Below are positions 36,560-45,903 of a stretch of DNA of 58,922 bases, one piece after another (the stretch's first letter is position 1; each line of letters begins with the position of its first letter). A model generated the notes under the pieces. That model was not told the DNA's origin, did no database searches, and worked only from the letters and a program-made list of their open reading frames with translations. The stretch is from positions 1-58,922 of the forward strand of contig VEXB01000009.1 of assembly GCA_009391195.1 (NCBI GenBank), given 5' to 3'. The position numbers and the translations under genes are program-made. The DNA is from SAR202 cluster bacterium AC-647-P02_OGT_505m (GTDB lineage: Bacteria > Chloroflexota > Dehalococcoidia > Lucifugimonadales > UBA826).

Positions 36560-37504
36560 CTAGTTCAGAGACATTTTCCTAGCCTTAAGATAGGCTTCTC
36601 CGCCATGCACCAATGCTCCAATAACAATAAGTACTAACCCTAATAACAAACCACTACCTGGGTCTTCACCAAGAACGATCCAAGCAAGAGTCACACCAGC
36701 TGCCGGTTGAATAAAGTTGAAAAAAGTCACAGTCGATGGCAAGTATCGTTTAACAAGCCAGGCATTAGATAGGAATCCGAAGCCGGCTATAACCAAACCC
36801 TGATAAAGCATAGCCACCCAGAAGCGAGGTTCCCAAGAGTAAATTGGGTTCTCAAAAATATAACTTCCTATTACAAAAAATAAAATGCCTACTGTAAGCT
36901 GACTTAATAACACTTTTGCTTCTGACATATTTTGACTGAAGTTAGACATTAAAACTAACCTCAGTCCAAGCAATGCTGCTGAGGCTAAACTCATAAAATC
37001 ACCAGCAAAGGTCTCTCCATCTGACGACCCCCCACTAAAACCGGTATCCCCAACAACAATAGCAAGAACGCCAGCATACGAAAAAACAATAGCAACAATT
37101 TTCCATCTGTGTAACCTATCGGATGGAACTATAAAATGTGCAAAAATGGCGGCCCAAATTGGGAAGGTAGCGTTAAGAGCGGTAGCATGCCCAGCACTCG
37201 TGAAATATTGACCATAATTCATGAGCATTATCTGCACTACAAAAAGCAGGGAAATCCATACCAGTGGGAGAACCTCCTTCGGAGCTACACGAAAAGAATC
37301 ACCTCTCCATACCATGTACCCCACCGTGACAATGCCACCGAGAACAAATCTCATCCAGCCAACTTGTAGCGGTTCCCCATAGCCCAGAGATACCTTTATG
37401 CTGACATTATTCCCACCCCATAAAAGTGCTAAAAAAACATTGTAAATGCTTGGAAATAGTCCCGCAGGTCTACGCTTATCTTCGGCAGTAGATTCTAAAT
37501 TGAT
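36560..37504 (-). CDS. EamA/DMT-family transporter with non-canonical start
   Basis: Ten hydrophobic segments and the two-fold EamA repeat are visible (for example AVVGDTGFSGG-like loop; QPAAGVTLAWIVLGEDPGSG near the end), typical of drug/metabolite transporters. The first ATG in frame, 37354, would cut off the first helix: codons upstream encode NVFLALLWGGNNVSIKVSLG, a standard EamA helix 1. No ATG, GTG or TTG occurs between an in-frame TAG and that point. A strong GGAAGGAG (37514-37521) stands 9 nt before ATC 37504 and 3 nt before ATT 37510. I therefore propose AUC or AUU initiation, giving about 314 residues, the family's length. It precedes the KxK MR/MLE gene. Confidence 0.75.
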   Translation of the reverse strand: MNLESTAEDKRRPAGLFPSIYNVFLALLWGGNNVSIKVSLGYGEPLQVGWMRFVLGGIVTVGYMVWRGDSFRVAPKEVLPLVWISLLFVVQIMLMNYGQYFTSAGHATALNATFPIWAAIFAHFIVPSDRLHRWKIVAIVFSYAGVLAIVVGDTGFSGGSSDGETFAGDFMSLASAALLGLRLVLMSNFSQNMSEAKVLLSQLTVGILFFVIGSYIFENPIYSWEPRFWVAMLYQGLVIAGFGFLSNAWLVKRYLPSTVTFFNFIQPAAGVTLAWIVLGEDPGSGLLLGLVLIVIGALVHGGEAYLKARKMSLN

Positions 37505-37639
37505 TGTAATAATCTCCTTCCACTACAGTTCTGGCACCATATGTCTATGACCCACGAACCCAAACAATGAGATACAAACATTAAGTTTACTCCACTTGGA
37601 TTGATTAACTCGTATTCTGCTATGCTTTGCCTTACTGAA

Positions 37640-38704
37640 ATGACAAAAAAACAGAAAATAAAACTTACTGTCGTAGATCAATCACCGGTACGTAAAGGTG
37701 GGACTTCTTCCGACGCGCTTCGGGAGTCAGTAGAACTTGCGACTTGCGTAGAAAAAATTGGATACTCCCGTTACTGGGTCGCAGAACATCACAATTCCAG
37801 TTCTTTTTCAGGTACAAGTCCAGAAATACTTATCGGACAAATTGCGGCGAAAACAAAACATATTCGAGTGGGTAGTGGCGGGGTCATGCTCAGTCATTAT
37901 TCTGCCCTAAAAGTGGCAGAACAATTCAGTGTGTTGGATTCATTCTATCCAGATCGAGTTGATCTTGGTATAGGTAGGGCCCCGGGTAGCGACAGAAGAA
38001 CAGCTGCAGCGCTCACCTATCCGAGACCCACGATGGATGTCTACCATGACTTTCCACAAATGGTTAGAGATCTGGCGGACTTTTTGAACGGCGGTATAAA
38101 GGACGGGAATCCTTTATCCGGGATCGTCGCTCATCCAGGGTCACAAAACAATTCCTCTCCACGTATATGGCTGTTGGGCTCAAGTGATTACAGTGCAAAG
38201 CTTGCAGCGGAGATGGGATTGCCTTTCAGCTTTGCTGATTTCTTTGGAAATACCTCCGAGTACGGGCCGCAGATATGTAATATGTATAGAGAGGAATTCA
38301 AACCATCAGAATATCTTTCAGAACCACTTCTAAATGTTGGACTCCAGGTCATTTGCGCCCCCACTGAGGAAGAAGCTAACTACATTGGGTCATCGAGAAA
38401 CCTAAACAAAATCATCTCGCGACTAGGATTATCTACAAATGGTCTACTTCCACCAGACGAGGCAATTAACTGGCCATTAGATGCTCATGCCAAAGAGTAC
38501 ATAAAATACGAAACGAGGAGCTACATAGAGGGAGATCCGGAGCAGGTGCGGGATGGTATTTTAAAAGCCGCTGATCGGTACCAGACAAACGATCTTGGAA
38601 TCGTTTCCAATTGTTACGACTTTGACCACCGAAAACGGTCTTACCAACTGGTAGCAGAAAGCCTCGATATAGCCAGCACAAGTAAAGATGGGACCACAAA
38701 CTAA
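37640..38704 (+). CDS. LLM-class flavin-dependent oxidoreductase
   Basis: A bacterial-luciferase-like FMN/F420 monooxygenase family protein of 354 residues. Signatures include LTVVDQSPVRKGGT, RYWVAEHHNSSSFSGTSPEILIG, IRVGSGGVMLSHYS, and DRVDLGIGRAPGSD, typical of the MsnO8-like LLM group. It may oxidise a carbon-sulfur, carbon-carbon or ring substrate using reduced flavin. The frame is open from TTG 37601, but ATG 37640 gives the usual start. No Shine-Dalgarno is present, and a TATGCT (37620-37625) 14 nt upstream would suit a very short leader. Its stop overlaps the convergent MFS gene by four bases. Confidence 0.88.
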   Translation: MTKKQKIKLTVVDQSPVRKGGTSSDALRESVELATCVEKIGYSRYWVAEHHNSSSFSGTSPEILIGQIAAKTKHIRVGSGGVMLSHYSALKVAEQFSVLDSFYPDRVDLGIGRAPGSDRRTAAALTYPRPTMDVYHDFPQMVRDLADFLNGGIKDGNPLSGIVAHPGSQNNSSPRIWLLGSSDYSAKLAAEMGLPFSFADFFGNTSEYGPQICNMYREEFKPSEYLSEPLLNVGLQVICAPTEEEANYIGSSRNLNKIISRLGLSTNGLLPPDEAINWPLDAHAKEYIKYETRSYIEGDPEQVRDGILKAADRYQTNDLGIVSNCYDFDHRKRSYQLVAESLDIASTSKDGTTN

Positions 38705-40023
38705 GAGCGTACGAGCGAAGCACTTGGATCACCAGGTTTTTTTGCAAAGAAGAAACATATTCCCCCAAACATGCAAAGCACTCCCAAAACACCAAAAGCA
38801 ATCGTGTAATCTCCTTTCCAGTCTCTCATGAATCCTGCGAAAACTGGCCCAATGAGTAATAGTACATTCATCGGCACCTGGGAAATCCCCATTATCTTTC
38901 CAAAATTTTTCCTACCAAAATAATCTCCCCTGATCGCGGCAGAAATAGGATTGCGACCTCCAAAACCTATGCCAAATAAAAGGGCAAATCCGTAAGCTAT
39001 CAACAGCGTTGGAGGCCCAAATGTCAATAGTAAAACCCCGAGTGCCTGAGACATGGTGAATACCATAAGGGCTACATTTTTAGGAACTCGGTCCCCAACG
39101 TATCCCCCAACTAATTGAAACACCATGGACACTCCAGTGTAGCCAGAAACTACATACGCGGCCGTTTGTACACTGTAACCTTCATCGGTCATCATGGGAG
39201 CAAGATGAAGCATCAAAGCAAGCAATACCATGGATGTGAATCCATGACCAAAACTTATAAGCCAAAATGATGGCTCTCTTAAAGCTTGTGAAACCGTGAA
39301 ATCAATTTGCTCTGCACCAGTCTTTTTTGCCTCCTCTTTATATTTTCTAGCCTCTTCAGGTGTATCTCCGTCAGGTAAGAGACCATAATCTTCCGGCCTA
39401 TTTCTGATTAATCTCGTCAAAGGAAAAGCGACTACAAGCACAACAATTCCAAGTACAAGTGAAGTATTACTCCATCCGAATCTCTCAGGAAATTCCGGAT
39501 CCATTAACCAAGCTAAAAATGGAACCAAAAGTAATGACCCAAATCTTGAAACTGAGTTTCCCAACCCCATAGCCATTGATCTTTTTCTTACAAACCAATT
39601 GTTTATCATTGTGTTTAACGCTAACCAGCTCCCTAGCCCTTGACCGAGAGCTATGACCAGATAAGCGATGTAAAACACAAAAAGATGATTGATACGGCTG
39701 AAAATTATCCAGCCCACCGCCATGATCAACATACCAATGAGTACCATGCGTTGAGTTCCGAATTTATCAATCAGATAACCCTCTAGCGGGCCTAATATCC
39801 CCCCTTCAACTCTGGTAAAGGTCAATGCTAATGAGAGCTTAGTGCGATTCCAACCAAAGGCATGCTCCATGGCCACCGCCCATATACCCATGGCGTGAAA
39901 CAGAGGTGTTGTAGCAACCAGCATTATCGATCCAAATACTGGAATCAGATACCAACCGTAGTAAAGTCTTTTCTCAGAAGACTCTCTTTTATTTGAAGAG
40001 CCCGTATCTTCGTTGCCTGCCAT
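38701..40023 (-). CDS. MFS transporter, oxalate/monocarboxylate-like
   Basis: The 440-residue protein has twelve predicted helices with a central charged loop containing RNRPEDYGLLPDG, a signature of MCT/OFA-like MFS carriers for organic acids. The N-terminal half has LIDKFGTQRMVL after helix 2 and the C-terminal half has GGYVGDRVPKNVAL, the loop 2-3 and 8-9 motifs. Direction and substrate are unknown; organic-acid uptake fits the neighbourhood. No clear Shine-Dalgarno at ATG 40023. It is divergent from the sulfatase gene, and its stop overlaps that of the LLM gene. Confidence 0.87.
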   Translation of the reverse strand: MAGNEDTGSSNKRESSEKRLYYGWYLIPVFGSIMLVATTPLFHAMGIWAVAMEHAFGWNRTKLSLALTFTRVEGGILGPLEGYLIDKFGTQRMVLIGMLIMAVGWIIFSRINHLFVFYIAYLVIALGQGLGSWLALNTMINNWFVRKRSMAMGLGNSVSRFGSLLLVPFLAWLMDPEFPERFGWSNTSLVLGIVVLVVAFPLTRLIRNRPEDYGLLPDGDTPEEARKYKEEAKKTGAEQIDFTVSQALREPSFWLISFGHGFTSMVLLALMLHLAPMMTDEGYSVQTAAYVVSGYTGVSMVFQLVGGYVGDRVPKNVALMVFTMSQALGVLLLTFGPPTLLIAYGFALLFGIGFGGRNPISAAIRGDYFGRKNFGKIMGISQVPMNVLLLIGPVFAGFMRDWKGDYTIAFGVLGVLCMFGGICFFFAKKPGDPSASLVRS

Positions 40024-40314
40024 TACTGGAGTGCCAACTCTGACGGATTATTGGACAGAAAAATAAGCAATTTTTAGTGACTTTCACAAACTATAAATTT
40101 ACAGAATTTAAAGAGCAATCTACTCTCTACACGCAAATGATCCGCAAAAAATTACAGGAATTACGATTCCTTAATACTAATCCAAGCTTATCCGTCAGTC
40201 CACTTATATGGCGGGAAAATACTCACGGACAATAGTGATTAGCTCAAAAAATTAATCTATATTTAAATCGGTATTATTGCGACTACTTAAATCTAGTAAT
40301 TGATGGTGCATTTA
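40024..40314. other. divergent intergenic region between MFS and sulfatase
   Basis: These 291 bp are AT-rich, contain no supported ORF or RNA gene, and should hold the promoters of both flanking genes. I see no strong promoter pair or inverted repeat that I would call. Confidence 0.5.
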
Positions 40315-41937
40315 ATGAAAACCCGCCCAAATGTTATCTTGATTCTCGCTGATGATATGGGATATTCAGATCTTGGTTGCTTCGGTTCTGAAATAAACAC
40401 TCCAAACCTTGATTCTTTGGCAGATAATGGATTGCGTTTTTCCCAGATGTACAACTCCGCCAGGTGTTGTCCATCGCGCGCAGCATTACTAACAGGTTTA
40501 AACCCACAGCAAACTGGGGTAGGTCACATGGTAAACGACATGGGATTGCCGGCCTACCAAGGTTACTTAAACAAAAACTGTGCCACTATAGCTGAAGTCC
40601 TTAAAGAAAACGGGTATACAACACTGATGTCAGGAAAATGGCATGTAGGAGGTTCCTACAACCTCCTAGACCAGGACTCCTGGCAGCCTGGAAACCAAGG
40701 ACATCCGACACCAACCCAAAGGGGATTTGATCAGTTCTATGGGATAGTGGCGGGAGCAGCCAATTTCTTTCATCCAAGAACACTGATGGAAAACGAAACA
40801 CTTATCGACATTGATCCCCCAGATTTCTATCTGACGGACGCAATCAGCGAAAACGCTGTCTCAATGATAACGAAAGCGTCGGCCACTGATAATCCTTTTT
40901 TTCTGCATGTTGCCTATACAGCCCCACATTGGCCACTGCATGCTCTTGAAGAAGACATCGCTAAATATCGAGGGCATTACCGCGAAGGATGGGATTCTCT
41001 GCGACAGAATAGACATGAAGAACAAAAGGGAATGGGAATTGTTGATAACAAATGGGACATATCTCCCAGAGATGCTTCTTCACGACCATGGGAAGAAGCT
41101 GAAGACAAAGAATGGGAAGACTTACGGATGGCCGTATATGCTGCCATGATAGACCGCATGGATCAGGGAATTGGAAAAATACTTACTAAATTGGAAGAAC
41201 TAGGAGAGGACAAGAATACGGTGATCATGTTCTTATCCGACAACGGTGGCTGCGCCGAATTTCTTGCGGAAGATACAAATAGACCAGATCCATCTCAATA
41301 TTCATCTCCTACAAGAGATGGGAGATCAATGACTATCGGTAACAGAAAGGATCTCGAACCAGGAACGGATACAACTTTCATGAGTTATGACCTGGCATGG
41401 GCAAACGCCAGTAACACGCCATTTCGACGATTCAAAAGATGGACGCATGAGGGGGGGATCTCAACTCCCTTTATTTTGAAATGGCCTGAAAAAATTACTA
41501 AACCAGCCATAATCAACGAAGCAACCCACATCATCGACATATCTGCCACGATTTATGAAGCAGCCAATGCTACGTATCCCTCAGAAATCAACGGCAATTT
41601 TACTAAACCGTTGGAAGGCCGCAGTTTCATGCAGGCGATTGAAACAGACTCATGGGAGAGAAAAGAGCCAATTTATTGGGAACATGAGGGAAGTAAGGCT
41701 ATGAGACATGGGGAATGGAAATTAGTCAGCGAAGTGGGACATAATTGGGAACTGTACAACATGTTAGAAGACCGCACAGAGTTGTCCGATCTCATCAACG
41801 GTGAAAGTGACAGAGTTGGGAAAATGCTTAACTCATATAAAGAATGGATGGACCGATGCGAAGTCCAGAATTGGCCACTACCAGGACATTTATGGAATCC
41901 AGAAATGATAGCGCCTCATGCCCATAGATCGGGATAG
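40315..41937 (+). CDS. type I sulfatase (arylsulfatase family)
   Basis: A formylglycine-dependent sulfatase that removes sulfate esters. Metal ligands D13-D14 stand in ILADDMG. The activation motif is C51-C-P-S-R (C-x-P-S-R), so C51 would be converted to formylglycine by an FGE encoded elsewhere. SGKWHVGG and FLSDNGG supply further active-site residues. The 540-residue length is normal. No signal peptide precedes RPNVILIL, so the enzyme appears cytoplasmic and would act on imported sulfate esters. ATG 40315 is chosen for the family start MKTRPNVILI; TTG 40300 is in frame. It is convergent with a DHA3-type MFS gene 5 bp away. Confidence 0.92.
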   Translation: MKTRPNVILILADDMGYSDLGCFGSEINTPNLDSLADNGLRFSQMYNSARCCPSRAALLTGLNPQQTGVGHMVNDMGLPAYQGYLNKNCATIAEVLKENGYTTLMSGKWHVGGSYNLLDQDSWQPGNQGHPTPTQRGFDQFYGIVAGAANFFHPRTLMENETLIDIDPPDFYLTDAISENAVSMITKASATDNPFFLHVAYTAPHWPLHALEEDIAKYRGHYREGWDSLRQNRHEEQKGMGIVDNKWDISPRDASSRPWEEAEDKEWEDLRMAVYAAMIDRMDQGIGKILTKLEELGEDKNTVIMFLSDNGGCAEFLAEDTNRPDPSQYSSPTRDGRSMTIGNRKDLEPGTDTTFMSYDLAWANASNTPFRRFKRWTHEGGISTPFILKWPEKITKPAIINEATHIIDISATIYEAANATYPSEINGNFTKPLEGRSFMQAIETDSWERKEPIYWEHEGSKAMRHGEWKLVSEVGHNWELYNMLEDRTELSDLINGESDRVGKMLNSYKEWMDRCEVQNWPLPGHLWNPEMIAPHAHRSG

Positions 41938-41942
41938 CCTTA

Positions 41943-43184
41943 TTATTCCTGCTCTCTAATCTTTTTTGATCCCAAGAGAAAAAGCACCGAAATAATAATT
42001 CCAAGTACACCCATTGCAGCCAATGCCCAACGTGGAGATGTAGAGTCAGCAAGCCATCCTATTGTTAAACTGAAAAAAATCACCATTCCCATCACGATTC
42101 TATAAAGACTAGTGACTCTGACTCTGTATTCATCATCAGTCAAAATCTGTGTGAGAACTCCGTTTGTAGTCCTAAACATCGTCTGAGTGGCTCCAAAAAG
42201 TGCCAACACCAAAAATGCTATAGGCATCCATATAGACTGGCTAAGTACAAGAGTAAGAACGGCGCTGGCTAAGGCTGAAATAATGCAGGCCATTCCTCTC
42301 TTTTTGGGAAACCCAAATGCCGATAATAAAAACACCATAGCAAGGCCTCCAGCCCCATTAACAGCCATAAAATATCCACCGTAATCAGGGCCTTGTTGAA
42401 GCACAATCGCAGTGAACATGGGCAGCAAGAAAAGCACGGGATGGCAAACTATATTTGGTGCAGACGACAACCCAATCATTAAAGCAAGGACTCTTTGTTT
42501 TTTCCATAAATACTTAAAACCATCCACCATATCTGCAAAAAAACCTATAACACCAGGTGCAGGAACAAATTTCGCCTGTTTAAACGGTGTTTTCATAGGT
42601 AAAAGAGCGACTGCTACACCTAAATACAGTACGGCTTCAATTGTGAAATTCCAGAAAAAACCAAGTGAAGCGACGATAATTCCCCCAACAAATGGTCCTA
42701 TCATTCGGGTCCCTGGGATGGTTAAAACGTTCGTCGCGTAGGCGTTGCTAAGAGAATCAGGGTGTACTGTGTTAGCAATAAGTGCCTGCCTTACAGGCAT
42801 CTTAATAGACTCACAACTTCCTGCCAGAAAAGCATATGCAAATGCGTGCCATACCTCTACCAAATTCATTTTCACAATCAATGCGAAAGATAAGGCAAGA
42901 AGTGCCATGAAGATTTCTATGCCAATCATGAGTTTTCGACGATCAAGCCGATCCCCGATAACTCCACCCCATGGGCCTATAAATATCCCGGGAAGAGCTG
43001 CAGTACCACCAACGCCGACAACTAGAAGGGCGGAGTTAGCACCACCTTCAGACAGGTGCTTCACCAACCATCCGAGAGTCAGTAGTTGGAGCCATTGAGC
43101 CGTGTTCCCAAAAAAATTGGCTGTCCAAAGAAACCTATAGTTGCGATATGCTTTCCATGAATCCAAAGTTTGAATTCGAGGCAC
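41943..43184 (-). CDS. MFS transporter, DHA3/EntS-like
   Basis: The 413-residue protein has twelve helices and the loop motif GVIGDRLDRRKLM, characteristic of the MFS_3 (EntS/DHA3) exporter group; YRNYRFLWTANFFGNTAQWLQLL is a typical start. It may export a product or antibiotic-like compound. The start is GTG 43184, without a good Shine-Dalgarno. It lies about 70 bp after the KxH MR/MLE gene on the same strand and probably ends that operon. Confidence 0.85.
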   Translation of the reverse strand: MPRIQTLDSWKAYRNYRFLWTANFFGNTAQWLQLLTLGWLVKHLSEGGANSALLVVGVGGTAALPGIFIGPWGGVIGDRLDRRKLMIGIEIFMALLALSFALIVKMNLVEVWHAFAYAFLAGSCESIKMPVRQALIANTVHPDSLSNAYATNVLTIPGTRMIGPFVGGIIVASLGFFWNFTIEAVLYLGVAVALLPMKTPFKQAKFVPAPGVIGFFADMVDGFKYLWKKQRVLALMIGLSSAPNIVCHPVLFLLPMFTAIVLQQGPDYGGYFMAVNGAGGLAMVFLLSAFGFPKKRGMACIISALASAVLTLVLSQSIWMPIAFLVLALFGATQTMFRTTNGVLTQILTDDEYRVRVTSLYRIVMGMVIFFSLTIGWLADSTSPRWALAAMGVLGIIISVLFLLGSKKIREQE

Positions 43185-43253
43185 ACTAATACGGAAGCCT
43201 ATTTTAAACAGCCTTTCTCAGGGATATTGATTTTTGTAGGTGGTATCAAATTA

Positions 43254-44354
43254 TTATTCAGCGGTCCCGTTATATCCCTTATGCAGCAGGTCCCAGTCTA
43301 TCTCGTACCCGAGTCCGGGTTTAGTTGGAGCATGAACATATCCACCGTCAAATTGTATATCCTCAACGAGTCCAAACATATTCGCTCCTGTACAAGGGAA
43401 AAATTCAAAGAACTCACAGTTGGGAACTGCCATCGTTATATGTAAGTTAGCAACATTGTTCAGAGAGTTTCCGCCGTGATGGATTTCACATTTCATATTG
43501 AATCCTTCGGCGAGATGGCAGAGCCTAATCATCGGCGTAATACCACCTGTAACAGCAACATCACCTCTGAGTATGTCAGTGGCATATTGCGTGATCCATT
43601 GAGTCATACCATAGTATCTACCAGGGGCATATTCAGTTGACATTATTGGTATATCCAGCTTCTGGTGTAGCTTGACATAGTTATATAAATCTTCTTCTAC
43701 CAGTGGATCCTCATACCAGTAGAAATTAAGATCTTCTATAGCTCGACCAACACGCATTGCGTCCTCATACTGATATGCCCACATGGAGTCCAACATCAGC
43801 TTCATATCGTCACCAACAGCATCCCGAACTGCCTTGGATATCTCGATATCATATGCAGGGTTTCCATGGGGATGAATCTTGTGGGCAGTCCACCCCATCT
43901 CTTTGAATTTAATAGCTTCCTCTGCATATTCTTCCTTGGTTTCGTGATATGCGGTGCTCGAATATACGGGTACCGTTTCTTTGCACGTTCCCAAGAGTCT
44001 ATGAATCGGCTGATTCGCTATCTTCCCGTTTATGTCCCAAAGGCAAATATCAATCGCTCCAATCACATAAGTAGATACAGATCGATTCATCTTCCATAGA
44101 TCCCACCATATGGAGCCTATATCTTGAGGGTTTCTACCCATAATAATCGGCTTGATAAATTCAATCAGACCTGGTGCAAAGTGGTTAGCACCCACCCTTG
44201 ACGAGCCCAAAAAAGCATTCCCCGAAATACCTTCATCTGTTTCTATAGTCACCACACCAAGCTGCTGTGTCTTGCCAAAAGTGGTCCCCACCCCTGTTTT
44301 CCAAACCTCTGTTTCCCAATCAAACATATCTACTTTAACGTTAGTGATCTTCAT
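43254..44354 (-). CDS. mandelate racemase/muconate lactonizing enzyme family, KxH type
   Basis: A second enolase-superfamily enzyme of 366 residues, clearly diverged from the one at 35.4-36.5 kb. Metal ligands are D189 (MLDSMWAY), E215 (YWYEDPL) and E241 (MSTEYAPG). A D265...H292/H293 pair (EIHHGG) is present. The residue set at the second barrel strand is K159-I-H161, not KxK, so the chemistry may use one base only, as in several acid-sugar dehydratases. AAAAGGA sits just upstream of ATG 44354. The gene lies between an amidase and a DHA3-type MFS, so it may process the acid released by the amidase. Substrate unknown. Confidence 0.9.
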   Translation of the reverse strand: MKITNVKVDMFDWETEVWKTGVGTTFGKTQQLGVVTIETDEGISGNAFLGSSRVGANHFAPGLIEFIKPIIMGRNPQDIGSIWWDLWKMNRSVSTYVIGAIDICLWDINGKIANQPIHRLLGTCKETVPVYSSTAYHETKEEYAEEAIKFKEMGWTAHKIHPHGNPAYDIEISKAVRDAVGDDMKLMLDSMWAYQYEDAMRVGRAIEDLNFYWYEDPLVEEDLYNYVKLHQKLDIPIMSTEYAPGRYYGMTQWITQYATDILRGDVAVTGGITPMIRLCHLAEGFNMKCEIHHGGNSLNNVANLHITMAVPNCEFFEFFPCTGANMFGLVEDIQFDGGYVHAPTKPGLGYEIDWDLLHKGYNGTAE

Positions 44355-44452
44355 AAGAATCCTTTTACTGGCACCATAAAAAATCTTTCTTTGTATTCAG
44401 TTGTACCCCAGCATACTCGAATTTTTCAAAGTATCAAAAACTAACTATTACT

Positions 44453-45883
44453 CTAGTCACAAACAGATGGTGTTTCCTTCCAAAAACCTGTTGCCTGTTC
44501 AAAAGCCTTTGCCAGCTGCAAAACTCCGAAATCATCTCTGTAACGGCCAACTATCTGGAGTCCTACAGGTAACCCTTCTGGAGTGAACCCACAGGGAATT
44601 GAAATCGCAGGATGACCAGTTGCTGTTATGTAATAGCATGATTTCATCCAGGATATAAAATTTTCCATCTCTATTCCGTTGATTTCTGTAACCCAACGTT
44701 GTTTGACGTCAAACGGAGGACGCTGACTGACGGGACAAATTAAGAATTCGTACTTATCCATAAAGTTATGCATGCGTTGAAACAATTCCATTCTCTTGGC
44801 TTCAGCCCATCCCACTTGAGGCCCAGTTAAATTCACTCCCTGCTCTATATCCCATATCATGGTGTCCTTGAGCTTATCTCGGTTGTCTCTCAGATGGTCG
44901 CCATGACTTATTTCTCTTCCCCAACCTCTCCATATGAGGAAAAGCTCATCGGCATCACTAAAATCAGGGTCCGCCTCGGTAACACTACAACCCAAATCAT
45001 CAAAAACATGTCTCTGAGACTCCAACACCTCAGTAGTACGAGGATCAACTGGAAGACCGCCAAGTGAAGGGCTCCACGCTATATTTACCCCTTTAAATTC
45101 TCTTTCAAGGGGCTCCAGAAACCTCTCACCCGCTTCCGTAATCGAAATCGGTACACGCGAATCCTCACCCGCAATGGCAGACAAAAGAAGAGCACAGTCA
45201 TCTACATTTCTGGCCATAGGCCCCTGCACTGAAATAGGGCCCCACCCTGTTTTGGATGGGAAGGTTGGAACTCTACCTGGTGAAGGCCTGAATCCAATCA
45301 CATTGCAAAAATTAGCAGGATTCCTAAGCGATCCCCCAGTGTCACTCCCATCAGCTATTGGCAACATTCGAGTGGCCAATGCTACGGCCGCACCACCACT
45401 ACTACCTCCACAGGTTTTGGACGTATCATACGGATTTAGGGTTTCCCCGAACACTTCATTAAACGTCTGCGAACCAGCCCCGAATTCAGGTGTGTTGGTT
45501 TTTCCAATGGTAATAGCACCGGCTTTCTGAATACGTTCCACAATCAAGGCACTGTAATCTGGAACAAAATCAGAATACAACGGGGACCCATAGGTAGTAC
45601 GTATTCCCTTAGTTGGAACCAAGTCTTTATGGGCCACTGGAAGTCCTTCCAGTATTCCCAATTGATGGCCTTTAGCAATTGCTTGGTCTAGCTGTTTAGC
45701 ACCCTCAATACCCAACTCAGGTCGCAAAGTAACTATCGCATTAACTTTTGGATTCACCCTAGAAATATGCTCTAGATGAGCCTCCATTAATTCTTTAGCA
45801 GAAATCTGCTTATCTCTTAACAGAGAAACCATTTCCACTGCTGTCTTATTTACAAGCTCGTCCACACGTTGTCTATTTGTCAT
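44453..45883 (-). CDS. amidase signature family enzyme
   Basis: A Ser-cisSer-Lys amidase related to GatA. Of its 476 residues, the triad is K86 (VAHKDLVPTKG), cis-Ser S161 or S162 (TCGGSSGGAAVALA) and nucleophile S185 (GSDTGGSLRNPA). No GatB or GatC neighbour exists, and the position between a carrier and an MR/MLE gene favours hydrolysis of an amide or urethane substrate over tRNA-Gln synthesis. The gap to the upstream MFS gene is 20 bp and to the downstream MR/MLE gene about 100 bp. ATG 45883 is preceded by a weak TAGGT. Cytoplasmic; no signal peptide. Confidence 0.9.
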   Translation of the reverse strand: MTNRQRVDELVNKTAVEMVSLLRDKQISAKELMEAHLEHISRVNPKVNAIVTLRPELGIEGAKQLDQAIAKGHQLGILEGLPVAHKDLVPTKGIRTTYGSPLYSDFVPDYSALIVERIQKAGAITIGKTNTPEFGAGSQTFNEVFGETLNPYDTSKTCGGSSGGAAVALATRMLPIADGSDTGGSLRNPANFCNVIGFRPSPGRVPTFPSKTGWGPISVQGPMARNVDDCALLLSAIAGEDSRVPISITEAGERFLEPLEREFKGVNIAWSPSLGGLPVDPRTTEVLESQRHVFDDLGCSVTEADPDFSDADELFLIWRGWGREISHGDHLRDNRDKLKDTMIWDIEQGVNLTGPQVGWAEAKRMELFQRMHNFMDKYEFLICPVSQRPPFDVKQRWVTEINGIEMENFISWMKSCYYITATGHPAISIPCGFTPEGLPVGLQIVGRYRDDFGVLQLAKAFEQATGFWKETPSVCD

Positions 45884-45903
45884 ATACCTAGGCCTTCACC
45901 AAC

